Shown here piece by piece: positions 41,715 through 49,827 of a stretch of 64,000 nt of DNA. Made by a program: the position numbers and the translations under genes. The notes beneath the pieces were generated by a model, which worked only from the letters and a program-made list of their open reading frames with translations, was not told the origin of the DNA and did no database searches. Origin of the DNA: Pseudomonadota bacterium (GTDB lineage Bacteria; Campylobacterota; Campylobacteria; Campylobacterales; Sulfurospirillaceae); contig JAGDMU010000001.1 of the NCBI GenBank assembly GCA_017860615.1, positions 224,617 through 288,616 on the forward strand, in the 5' to 3' direction. How positions within the stretch are numbered: the stretch's first letter is position 1; each line of letters starts with the position of its first letter.

Positions 41715-43923
41715 ATCGCGTCTGATTTATCGTATTGAAGGTATTGTCCAAGGGGTTGGTTTTCGCCCCTTTGTCTATACCATAGCCTCGCGTTATTCAC
41801 TTCATGGTTTTGTACTCAACAATGCAAAAGGTGTTGTGATTGAGGTCGAAGGATTTAAAGAGAGCCTTGATGCGTTTGAGCAGGCTTTGTTTAAAGAACT
41901 TCCTCCTTTAGCTCGCATAGATTTTTGGAGTAAAGAGCTAATGGCATGTCGAGGCAATATGGCATTTGAAATTCGTCATAGCGATGAAGCCAATACAAAG
42001 TCTTCGCCTGTTTTACCCGATATGTCTATCTGCAAGGAGTGTCTTGATGAGCTAAAAGACCCTCATAATAGACGTTATCATTATTTTTTTACCAACTGTA
42101 CCAATTGTGGTCCTCGCTATTCCATCATTAAAACCGTTCCGTATGATCGCCCTTACACCTCAATGCAACCCTTTGTGATGTGTGAAGAATGCCACAATGA
42201 ATATACAAACCCACTGGATCGTCGCTATCATGCACAACCCATTAGTTGTTCCAAATGCGGACCAACACTCTCTTTGTGTTCCATCAATGGAGAACTCCTT
42301 ACCACAAATGAAGAGGCGATTGTCCAATTAGCGAAGCTTATCAACACAGGGCACATCGTTGCAATGAAAGGCATGGGTGGCTTTCATCTTATGTGCGATG
42401 CAACGCAGGACGATGTGGTTGCAAACTTGCGGGAGCGTAAACACCGTCCATCAAAACCGTTTGCGGTGATGTTTAAAAACCTTGAAGCCATTAAAGAAGA
42501 GTGTGTTTTAAGCGTTCAAGAAGAGGAGGGTGTTAGCTCACTGCTTCGTCCGATTGTTCTTGTAAAGCGTAATGCTAAAGCTTCAAAGATCAGCCCACTT
42601 ATTGCGCCTCGCATTGATCGTCTCGGTGTATTTCTGCCTTACACACCTTTACATGTCATTCTTTTTGAATACCTCAAAAATCCGATTGTTGCGACGAGTG
42701 CGAATCGTTCAGGCGAGCCTATTATCAGTGATGCAAATGTTCTGAAAGAGAAGTTGAAGGATGTTGTGGAGTATTATCTTGATTATAACCGCGAGATTGT
42801 CAACTCAAGTGATGACAGTGTTTTGCAATACATTGGAGATAAAACGCTGTTGATGCGCTCTTCACGTGGCATTGCACCGCAGAGTTTTAGAGTCGATTCT
42901 AAAGATGAGCGTAAGATTTTAGCGGTTGGCGCACATCAAAAAAATGCGATTGCGATTTACCTGAATCACCAGATTATTGTAAGCCCTTATATCGGCGATT
43001 TGGATAATATAGCGAGCAATGAGCTTTTTGAAAAAATGATAGAAAGCTTCGCGCGTTTTTACGATTTTACACCCGATCTTATTGTAGGAGACTTACATCC
43101 TAATTACGTCTCAACACAGTGGGCGAAAAAGCAAAACATCCCTTTTATGCAAGTTCAACATCACTATGCGCATATTCTTTCCACAATGTGTGAGCACAAA
43201 CTAAGCGAACCAGTGCTTGGTATCGCATGGGATGGCACGGGGTATGGCGATGATGGTACGATTTGGGGTGGCGAATTTTTACTGTGTAATCAAGAACGTT
43301 ACGAACGTGTCATCTCCTTTGAGTCATTTTTGCTTTTGGGCGGGGATGCAAGTATTAAAGAGATTAAGCGCATCTTAGCCTCACTTTTGTGGGATACGCT
43401 TGGCGATGATGCCGATGTGCATTTATTGAACTATTTTGATGAAAAATCACTCAAACTTCTCAAACAAATTTATACCAAACAGATCAATTCACCACGCTGT
43501 TCTTCTGTTGGAAGACTCTTTGATGCGGTAGCTGTTTTGTGTGGAATGGAAGGTAATGTAAGCTATGATGGGGAGAGTGGATTACTTCTAGAAGCTCTTT
43601 ATGATGCTTCAATTCATGAATATTACGCTATTGAAATTGACGATAAAATAGTTCATTATAAGCCGATGTTCGTTCAAATGCTCAAAGATAAAGAACCGCA
43701 TCTTATTGCAACGAAATTTATCAATACGCTCGTTCAAATTGCCCTTCGTGTAAGTACGCGTTATTCGTTACCTATTGTCCTTTCTGGAGGCGTGTTTCAA
43801 AATCGCACATTGATGGAGAAACTTCTTCAAAATGTCACACAAAATTTCTATTTTCCGCTACAATTAGCAATCAATGATGGCGGAATTTGTGTCGGACAAA
43901 TCTATAAAGTGCTTGAAAAATAA
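41704..43923 (+). CDS. hypF: Carbamoyltransferase HypF
   Basis: The 739-residue HypF has its domains in order: acylphosphatase (YRIEGIVQGVGFRPFVYTIASRYSLHGFVLNNAKGV, residues about 5-90), two zinc-finger motifs (CKECLDELKDPHNRRYHYFFTNCTNC and CEECHNEYTNPLDRRYHAQPISCSKC), a YrdC-like domain (KGMGGFHLMCDA, RKHRPSKPFAVMFK), and a Kae1-like C-terminal domain (GDLHPNYVSTQWA, QVQHHYAHI, IAWDGTGYGDDGTIWGGEF, VLSGGVFQNRTL). It makes the cyanide ligands from carbamoyl phosphate together with HypE. The TTG at 41704 fits the usual N-terminus. Confidence 0.95.
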   Translation: MINKSRLIYRIEGIVQGVGFRPFVYTIASRYSLHGFVLNNAKGVVIEVEGFKESLDAFEQALFKELPPLARIDFWSKELMACRGNMAFEIRHSDEANTKSSPVLPDMSICKECLDELKDPHNRRYHYFFTNCTNCGPRYSIIKTVPYDRPYTSMQPFVMCEECHNEYTNPLDRRYHAQPISCSKCGPTLSLCSINGELLTTNEEAIVQLAKLINTGHIVAMKGMGGFHLMCDATQDDVVANLRERKHRPSKPFAVMFKNLEAIKEECVLSVQEEEGVSSLLRPIVLVKRNAKASKISPLIAPRIDRLGVFLPYTPLHVILFEYLKNPIVATSANRSGEPIISDANVLKEKLKDVVEYYLDYNREIVNSSDDSVLQYIGDKTLLMRSSRGIAPQSFRVDSKDERKILAVGAHQKNAIAIYLNHQIIVSPYIGDLDNIASNELFEKMIESFARFYDFTPDLIVGDLHPNYVSTQWAKKQNIPFMQVQHHYAHILSTMCEHKLSEPVLGIAWDGTGYGDDGTIWGGEFLLCNQERYERVISFESFLLLGGDASIKEIKRILASLLWDTLGDDADVHLLNYFDEKSLKLLKQIYTKQINSPRCSSVGRLFDAVAVLCGMEGNVSYDGESGLLLEALYDASIHEYYAIEIDDKIVHYKPMFVQMLKDKEPHLIATKFINTLVQIALRVSTRYSLPIVLSGGVFQNRTLMEKLLQNVTQNFYFPLQLAINDGGICVGQIYKVLEK

Positions 43924-43949
43924 TATTAATATTTTTCTCTTTTAATATT
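43922..43949. promoter_or_regulatory. Inverted repeat before nikR, candidate NikR operator
   Basis: AATATTAA (43922-43929) and TTAATATT (43942-43949) form a perfect inverted repeat with a 12-base spacer, starting in the hypF stop codon and 57 bases before nikR. Epsilon-group NikR proteins bind AT-rich dyads of similar arm length and spacing, often before nikR itself. A terminator is an alternative, but no T run follows and the stem has no GC pairs. Confidence 0.45.
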
Positions 43950-44005
43950 TAAAGAATACTCTGATTAGAATGTAAGCTAAGTAAGTATATTAATAAGGAT
44001 ACACC

Positions 44006-44419
44006 ATGGATAAAATTATTCGTTTTAGTGTCTCACTGCCAGAAAAGCTTTTAGAAGAACTTGATAAAAAAGTTGACGCTCAAGGGTATGCTTCACGCAG
44101 TGAGTTTACACGAGATCTCATACGCGAAAAAATTGTTAAAGATGATTGGCAAGACGACAATAGCGATGTTATTGGTGTTTTGACGATGATTTATACGCAT
44201 CATCAAAACGAACTTGTTCAAAAAATCTTAGAGATTCAGCACGATGCAAAAATCAACATTATGTGCAATACGCATGTACATGTAAGCCATGAAAACTGCC
44301 TTGAAACCATTATGGTAACGGGAAAAGTATCTGAGGTAAAAGATTTTGCACAAAAGATTGCAGGGCTTAAAGGGGTTAAATTCTCCAAGCTTGTAGAGGC
44401 ATCAATCCCCGCTTCGTAA
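44006..44419 (+). CDS. nikR: Nickel-responsive regulator NikR
   Basis: The 137-residue NikR has a ribbon-helix-helix N-terminal domain ([41 protein letters not shown]) and the ACT-like nickel domain with the ligand set His in IYTHHQNEL, His-x-His in HVHVSH and Cys in ENCLETI. It represses or activates nickel uptake and hydrogenase-related genes when Ni2+ is bound. It is placed after the hydrogenase operon, with its own upstream dyad. Confidence 0.95.
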   Translation: MDKIIRFSVSLPEKLLEELDKKVDAQGYASRSEFTRDLIREKIVKDDWQDDNSDVIGVLTMIYTHHQNELVQKILEIQHDAKINIMCNTHVHVSHENCLETIMVTGKVSEVKDFAQKIAGLKGVKFSKLVEASIPAS

Positions 44420-44434
44420 TCGTTTCTTCTTAGA

Positions 44435-44462
44435 GGTGAGTAAACAAAAAGGTTTGCTCACC
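44435..44462. terminator. Terminator hairpin after nikR
   Basis: GGTGAGTAAAC (44435-44445) pairs with GTTTGCTCACC (44452-44462), 11 pairs with one G-T wobble and a six-base AAAAAG loop. It lies between nikR and the convergent permease gene. The T tail on the plus strand is weak (ACACTCTTTAC). Confidence 0.65.
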
Positions 44463-44485
44463 ACACTCTTTACATACAAAGATAT

Positions 44486-45676
44486 TTATCGTAAAACTTT
44501 CCATGCTAATACTGCAATAATCCCTAGAACAATCCAATGCGCGCTCATGAGCATAAACCCAAACACTATCGCCAATACAAGCGCTGTATAGCGAATGGTA
44601 TTACTGGTTGCTAATTTATACGCTGCCAGTAGGGCGATGGTCGCATTGGCAATAAAAAATCCATCGGCTAAAGCCACTAAGTCTTCTGTTGTAAACACTT
44701 TCATATAGACTAACCCTAAGACAATGGCGTTGATAGCGCATAAAAAAACAGTTGCTCCCACGGGCGCACCGTTTTCAAGACGTCTGTTTAAAAGACCTAA
44801 GACGCCTTTATGCTCAGAGGTCAATCCACTAATGAGCCTTGAAACGCCGCCGACAAACAGTAAGACCGTGCTCAAACAAAGAAGCATGGCTAACATACCC
44901 ATGACGAATGCACTCGATGTTCCAAACAGAGGATAGATAAGCGCCGTGATAGCATTGGTCTGCTCTAACGAAGCAAATTGAATAGCGCAGACGACTAAAA
45001 GGTAGATAACGGAGATAACCACCGCACTGATCTTAACCGCTTTAGGAATCGTTCTCTCAGGATCATTCACCTCTTTAGAGTAATTTCCCACAACTTCCCA
45101 TCCAACAATCGCCCAAAAAGCAAGTAGTAATGCTCTTGAGATAAGCGTTATATCCAAAGGGGCATTAAGCGAAAACGTTGTCTCATGTCCTAGTAAAATA
45201 GCTATACTTCCAAGGCTTAAAATAATGCCGATGATAGTTGTGACAATCAATGAGAGTGTTCCTAAAAAATGAACAGGACGAAGGAGGGCAAAAAGCGTAA
45301 AAACCAACATCGAAAAAGCCAGTATGTTAACGTCTAGCCCCAAAAGAGGTTGAATAAAATGTGCTCCTACGAGATAAACAGCAACGGGACCAAACAGGAC
45401 AGCGCTAATGAGATAGTAAGAAGTCAAGTACTTAAGCTTCGTGTTAAATGCTGCTTGTACTGCGTTTGTTACTCCTTCATCGCCTGGAAATTTGATACTT
45501 AAGTTTCCCAGAACCAACGCAAAAGCAAAACCTAACATCAAAATAACACACCATACAAGAATGGAAAAATTACCCACGAGATCGTAAACAATAGGTGGCA
45601 AAAGAATGATACCAGAGCCTAATATGGGACCTATCATCAAACCTGAGAGCGTTAAGGTGTTGAGCTGTTTTTTCAT
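44486..45676 (-). CDS. APC family amino acid permease/exporter (YjeH-like)
   Basis: The 396-residue membrane protein has about twelve segments and the APC start LTLSGLMIGPILGSGIILLPPIVYDLVG with the glycine-rich substrate loop, plus AFWAIVGWEVVGNYSKEVNDPERTIPKAVKIS in segment 6 and after. It resembles YjeH, an exporter of methionine and branched-chain amino acids. The substrate here is unproven. The ATG at 45676 gives the family start; a TTG 13 codons earlier has no support. It is separated from the TonB receptor gene by a strong terminator. Confidence 0.88.
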   Translation of the reverse strand: MKKQLNTLTLSGLMIGPILGSGIILLPPIVYDLVGNFSILVWCVILMLGFAFALVLGNLSIKFPGDEGVTNAVQAAFNTKLKYLTSYYLISAVLFGPVAVYLVGAHFIQPLLGLDVNILAFSMLVFTLFALLRPVHFLGTLSLIVTTIIGIILSLGSIAILLGHETTFSLNAPLDITLISRALLLAFWAIVGWEVVGNYSKEVNDPERTIPKAVKISAVVISVIYLLVVCAIQFASLEQTNAITALIYPLFGTSSAFVMGMLAMLLCLSTVLLFVGGVSRLISGLTSEHKGVLGLLNRRLENGAPVGATVFLCAINAIVLGLVYMKVFTTEDLVALADGFFIANATIALLAAYKLATSNTIRYTALVLAIVFGFMLMSAHWIVLGIIAVLAWKVLR

Positions 45677-45726
45677 AGGAATCGCTTTGAATAAAATGAG
45701 AGAAAAGTGTAGCACAATACGACTCT

Positions 45727-45758
45727 AAAAAGGCATCACATTTAAAAAATGTGATGCC
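45727..45758 (-). terminator. Strong rho-independent terminator after the TonB receptor gene
   Basis: On the minus strand GGCATCACATTT pairs perfectly with AAATGTGATGCC (12-bp stem, 45732-45743 and 45747-45758, three-base loop) and a T5 run follows. It lies seven bases after the receptor stop and 50 bases before the permease start, so the two genes are separate transcription units. Confidence 0.88.
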
Positions 45759-45764
45759 CAAATA

Positions 45765-47891
45765 TTAATACAATTCTAATTTATAATTCAAACGAATGGT
45801 ACGAGGTGCACCAGATGAAAGGCGTGTTCCGCCTGCCGCCCAATACTCTTTATTTTCAACATTATCGACATTGATTTGCCAAATATTTTTCTTTCCATAA
45901 AGTTTAGTAACATAGCGTCCACCCACACTAAAGAGGGTGACATCATCTAACCATGCTTGGTTCAGGTCATTCACAGGACGACGACCAGTATAGTAAGCTC
46001 CACCGTTAATCGAAAGCCCTGCAACACTGCTAAGTTCATAATTTAAAAATAGACTCCCTGTTCGACGTGCCGCATTTTCAGGCAACTTGCCATTTAAATC
46101 GGTCGCATCACCACCCATATCTTCAAAACGAGGATCTAACCACTGTGTGGAAGCGAGCCAACTGAGTTGTTCCGTTAATTTTCCTTGAAGCGAGAGTTCA
46201 ACACCACTATAGCGTTTATGCCCACCTGCTACATAATAGTTAGCTGAATCGGTGTAATAACCAGGGCTTTCTATATCAAATACCGCCGCCGATACAAGGG
46301 TACCCGTTGGCAAAAGCCAATGCGCTCCTAACTCGTACTGCTTGCTAACGCCAGGGTTTAGACGTTCAGCTTCATTTTGTGTTCCCGTTGGTGCCGCTTC
46401 ACCTTCTTCCAAACCTTCTGAATACGAAGCATACAGCGATACGCTCTCTAAAGGTTTATAAACAAGGGCTATCATAGGCGTGGTTTCACTTGCTTCATAA
46501 CGCGTTACATCTTGATTACTCTCATATTTTGAGTGACGTAATCCTCCAATAACCTGCCATTGTGGATCAAACGTTATGCGATCCATCGTATAGAATCCTG
46601 TATCTTTCGTAGTATACGAAACGCCAGTTGTCTTTGTAAAACCCGTTGGTGTTATCGTATGGGGAGCATAGAGGTTTTGCGCTATGGTGGCAGATGTGCT
46701 ACTCGAAAGGGGTTTTTGATTTTTTTCGGTATAACTGGTACCAAACGTAAAATCATGTTGAATATCCCATGTGTTAACAACACCATAGAGTTCAGCACGT
46801 AAAAGATCCGATGTGTATTCGTACTCTTGGTGATTGACTCTAACCGTACCTGCTCCAGTATTGAGGGTGGTTGCTTGAGGGTTTGAAAAGGTAAAGGTAG
46901 CAAGGTTACGTTCGCGCTCCGTCTTAGCCCGTCCAGCTTCAAGTCCAAGACTCCATGTATCACTGAGTGCATAATCGGATCGTAGTAAAACATTGGTTGT
47001 TTCTGTTTCAAACTTTGTAGAGTCAGATCCAATTAAGTTTCTTGGATCAACCGTGTGCGGCAAAGTAATGACGCCATTGACTGCTTTTGGTAGAGCAATG
47101 CCCGCTTGTTCTGTGACTTTGCGATGATCATATTCTACATCGGCTTTAATGGTTAAGCGATCGCTCACTTGCCAATCAAGCGCCATGGAGACAAAACTAC
47201 GATTTCCATTGTCAACATCGTCCATATAAGATCCAAGTGTGCCACCTGCTGCATTGACTCTCACGCCTACTTGTTTTTCTTCTCCAAAACGTTCACTGAC
47301 ATCCGCTGATGTTATGGCTGAACCATATTGGTCCATCATCAACCCAACGGTTGCCATAGGCTCATTCGTTGGGCGTTTGGTCACGTAATTGATAATACCA
47401 GCAGGGGAGGTGAAACCATAATATAGAGCCGAAGCTCCTTTTAGTACTTCAACGCGCTCTTTATCCTCTAGTGGAACTTGGCTAAAGTTCATCAGTGGCA
47501 GTGAACCATTGAGCCTGTAATTGGTACGGTTTTGTACTTCAATGCCCCTGATGACCAATTGATCCCATGTCTCGCCACCATTTTGTTGTTTTGTGACACC
47601 TGCTGTGTTGCGCAGAGCATCATAAGTGCCTGTGGCTGCTTGCAAATCCAAAGCCTCTTTGGTAATAACATTAACCGTCGAAGGCACATCCATAATGTTC
47701 GTTCCACGAAACGTACCCGCTTCGACGGTTTCAGGTCTAAGCCCTTCGGCACGTATGTCTTCAATGGTAATGCTTGAAAGTACAGATGTTTCATCCTTTT
47801 CTGTATAGTTTATGTCAGCAAGTGCACTCACTGTTGCTAGGCTTAATAATGTACCTACTAAGTGATGCGAATTGATCCTAAAAACCCTCAT
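45765..47891 (-). CDS. TonB-dependent siderophore receptor
   Basis: The 708-residue outer-membrane receptor has a signal peptide (MRVFRINSHHLVGTLLSLATVSALA), a plug domain (ETVEAGTFRGTNIMDVPSTVNVITKEALDLQAATGTYDALRNTAGV... RVEVLKGASALYYGFTSPAGIINYVTKRP) and a beta-barrel ending in an aromatic residue (RLNYKLELY). The plug motifs are those of siderophore receptors such as FhuA/FpvA types. A Fur-box-like sequence upstream fits iron control. The true ligand, iron chelate or another metal complex, is not known; no TonB/ExbBD genes are adjacent. Confidence 0.92.
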   Translation of the reverse strand: MRVFRINSHHLVGTLLSLATVSALADINYTEKDETSVLSSITIEDIRAEGLRPETVEAGTFRGTNIMDVPSTVNVITKEALDLQAATGTYDALRNTAGVTKQQNGGETWDQLVIRGIEVQNRTNYRLNGSLPLMNFSQVPLEDKERVEVLKGASALYYGFTSPAGIINYVTKRPTNEPMATVGLMMDQYGSAITSADVSERFGEEKQVGVRVNAAGGTLGSYMDDVDNGNRSFVSMALDWQVSDRLTIKADVEYDHRKVTEQAGIALPKAVNGVITLPHTVDPRNLIGSDSTKFETETTNVLLRSDYALSDTWSLGLEAGRAKTERERNLATFTFSNPQATTLNTGAGTVRVNHQEYEYTSDLLRAELYGVVNTWDIQHDFTFGTSYTEKNQKPLSSSTSATIAQNLYAPHTITPTGFTKTTGVSYTTKDTGFYTMDRITFDPQWQVIGGLRHSKYESNQDVTRYEASETTPMIALVYKPLESVSLYASYSEGLEEGEAAPTGTQNEAERLNPGVSKQYELGAHWLLPTGTLVSAAVFDIESPGYYTDSANYYVAGGHKRYSGVELSLQGKLTEQLSWLASTQWLDPRFEDMGGDATDLNGKLPENAARRTGSLFLNYELSSVAGLSINGGAYYTGRRPVNDLNQAWLDDVTLFSVGGRYVTKLYGKKNIWQINVDNVENKEYWAAGGTRLSSGAPRTIRLNYKLELY

Positions 47892-47966
47892 TTGACTCCT
47901 TAATGTAGTTGTATGATTTATTGAAAATTATTGAAATTCTTACTTTTTGCATAGAGAAGAATTTTA

Positions 47967-47988
47967 TATAATTGATAATCATTATATA
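47967..47988. promoter_or_regulatory. Fur-box-like operator upstream of the TonB receptor gene
   Basis: GATAATCATTAT (47974-47985) matches 12 bases of the Fur consensus (GATAATGATAATCATTATC), within the larger dyad ATATAAT-N8-ATTATAT. It lies about 80 bases before the receptor start on the minus strand, inside a very AT-rich promoter region. The remaining bases between the receptor gene and the transposase-like gene (47892-48055) show no gene. Confidence 0.65.
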
Positions 47989-48055
47989 AAATATATATTT
48001 AAAGACTGCTAGTATATTTTTTACTAGAGCGGGAAATTTAGGAAAGTATTAAAAT

Positions 48056-48727
48056 TTATGGAATGAGTTTTTGGGTTAAGATGGCGTGTTGCTCTTCTTT
48101 GTTGTAGTTAAATTTGAATTCGGCTTCTTTAAGATAATAGATAAAATTCTCTTTTTTGATGCCTTTGAAGTGATCTAACCAGTTCTCCAAAAAATGCCAA
48201 AAATCGACTAAAGCGTTGTCAAAACTCTCATAGTGAGCTACTTTATGCTGGTTGAGGTAGCGTGCGTAGGTCTCTTTTTCGATGGATGTTTCTTCTAAAT
48301 TTTTAAGATGGGCAAATTGATCTGGGAGTAAAAGCGTGTGAATGCGCTTACCATATAACATACCTAAAATGCCAATGGCATCGAAGAGATACTTTGGTTT
48401 CCCCCTTTTACATGTAGGCAAAAAATAGTATTCATCATACTGGGAAAATGTATTCGTTTGCTCTGCGTAAAGAGCTTCGGAGTGTTCGATGAGTAAAAGG
48501 CGCAATTTATGGTAGGTTTTGGTCACCGTTAGATAATTGAGTTGTAAATGTGTGGCACACTCATGGGCACTTTGATTGGCAATAAAAGCGTTTAATATTT
48601 GCATCTCTGTGGCCTGTTTTGCGTGACTAAACGTTCGTTTGCAGCTAATACAGCGATACTGCGTAGAAGAGACTTCATAGAGTTTAGTCTGTCCACAAAA
48701 AATGCACTGTTTTTGTTCTCTTTTCAT
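48056..48727 (-). CDS. IS1595-type transposase-like protein with N-terminal zinc ribbon
   Basis: The 223-residue protein begins with a zinc ribbon (CIFCGQTK and YRCISCKRTF, Cys at about residues 9, 12, 27 and 30), a helix-turn-helix-like stretch (HECATHLQLNYLTVTKTYHKLRLLL) and a DDE-like region. The C-terminus (NALVDFWHFLENWLDHFKGIKKENFIYYLKEAEFKFN) resembles IS1595 transposases. The usual catalytic Asp/Glu and His-Thr-Asn motifs are not clearly kept, the protein is short for the group, and I see no terminal inverted repeats or target duplication. It is probably a remnant or a domesticated protein beside the hyp genes. Confidence 0.72.
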   Translation of the reverse strand: MKREQKQCIFCGQTKLYEVSSTQYRCISCKRTFSHAKQATEMQILNAFIANQSAHECATHLQLNYLTVTKTYHKLRLLLIEHSEALYAEQTNTFSQYDEYYFLPTCKRGKPKYLFDAIGILGMLYGKRIHTLLLPDQFAHLKNLEETSIEKETYARYLNQHKVAHYESFDNALVDFWHFLENWLDHFKGIKKENFIYYLKEAEFKFNYNKEEQHAILTQKLIP

Positions 48728-48828
48728 GGGTATATTTTTCCTGAAAATAACTAAGAAACTTCTTTTTTTAGCTCCTATTTAAAGAGTTGCTCTATAATAG
48801 ATCAAAATATAGAGACAAGGATCTAAAA

Positions 48829-49677
48829 ATGTGTAAAGATTGCGGTTGTTCAATCACTCCTTCCCAATGGTCTGCGCACGCGCACGAACACTCTCACGAT
48901 GGTCATACGCATAGCCATTCTCACGATCATGACGATCATACCCATCATGATCATCCTCATGCGCATAACCACGACCACCATGAGCATAAACATCATGATG
49001 AGATTCATGCCAATCCACAGCTGAATGATAAAAAAACCATAGCGGTTATCACCAAAATTTTGGATGCAAATGATACGCAAGCACGACACAACAGAGCTCA
49101 TTTTGAAGAGCATGGCGTTCTTGCCATCAACCTTATGAGTAGCCCAGGGAGTGGAAAAACCACGCTTTTAGAAGCGACCATTGATACCAAACAGATCAAA
49201 CTTGCGGTCATCGAGGGCGATCTTGAGACCAATCAAGATGCTGATCGTATTATTGCAAAAGGGGCATTAGCGCACCAAATCACCACCGGTCAAGCGTGCC
49301 ATTTGGATGCGTTTATGGTGCATGAAGGACTTCATCATTTGCCGATTGATGGGCTTGATGTTGTATTCATCGAAAACGTGGGAAATTTGGTTTGTCCTGC
49401 AAGCTACGATGTAGGAAGTCATCTCAATGTCGTGCTTCTCTCCGTACCAGAAGGTGACGATAAGCCTGCTAAATACCCAGTGATGTTTAGAAGTGCAGAC
49501 CTCTTCTTAATTACCAAATGTGATCTTTTGCCTTATTTTGATTTTAGTGTTGAAAAAGCCATCCGTGAGGCGCGCAAGCTCAATCCAAAAGTGGATGTCA
49601 TTGAAATTGACAGCAAGTCTGGAAAAGGGATTGATCAATGGATTAGTTACCTTAAAATGAAAAAAGCATTGAGGTAA
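48829..49677 (+). CDS. hypB: Hydrogenase nickel incorporation GTPase HypB
   Basis: The 282-residue protein has the N-terminal MCKDCGC nickel motif and a long His/Asp-rich stretch (about residues 18-62, with some 24 His) for nickel storage. The GTPase domain follows with the P-loop LMSSPGSGKTTLLEA, VIEGDLETNQDADRI, FIENVGNLVCPASYDVG and LITKCDLLP. It delivers Ni to the large subunit together with HypA. ATG 48829 follows AAGGA. It starts the hypBCDEA group. Confidence 0.96.
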   Translation: MCKDCGCSITPSQWSAHAHEHSHDGHTHSHSHDHDDHTHHDHPHAHNHDHHEHKHHDEIHANPQLNDKKTIAVITKILDANDTQARHNRAHFEEHGVLAINLMSSPGSGKTTLLEATIDTKQIKLAVIEGDLETNQDADRIIAKGALAHQITTGQACHLDAFMVHEGLHHLPIDGLDVVFIENVGNLVCPASYDVGSHLNVVLLSVPEGDDKPAKYPVMFRSADLFLITKCDLLPYFDFSVEKAIREARKLNPKVDVIEIDSKSGKGIDQWISYLKMKKALR

Positions 49678-49679
49678 CT

Positions 49680-49827
49680 ATGTGTTTATCTATTCCCTCT
49701 CGTGTCGTTGAAATCGACGAAAATAATTATGCAACGGTAGATACCATGGGTGGCTTACAATGAGATAGCAGAAGCGATGCGCGATGGCGAGATCAGTGAT
49801 GAAGAAGGAAATAATAACTATGTCTGA
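49680..49827 (+). pseudogene. hypC: Hydrogenase maturation chaperone HypC, with an out-of-frame internal deletion
   Basis: The ATG at 49680 opens the HypC signature MCLSIPSRVVEIDENNYATVDTMG, but the frame ends at 49763. The C-terminal end of HypC, AYNEIAEAMRDGEISDEEGNNNYV, continues in another frame from 49753 to the stop at 49825-49827, which overlaps hypD. About 40 central residues are missing. HypC, including its N-terminal Cys2, carries the Fe(CN)2CO group to the large subunit, so the loss would block both hydrogenases here. A sequence or assembly fault is likely. Confidence 0.85.

Noticed and set aside
44006..44419. nikR as part of the hyd operon
   Set aside because: An 82-base gap with an inverted repeat suggests separate control, though read-through is possible.
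48000..48830. Insertion sequence around the transposase-like gene
   Set aside because: No inverted repeats at the ends and no direct target duplication could be found by eye in the flanks, so only the gene is annotated.
48880..49020. Short tandem-like CAT/CAC repeats
   Set aside because: They are the codons of the His-rich nickel storage region of HypB, not a DNA repeat element.
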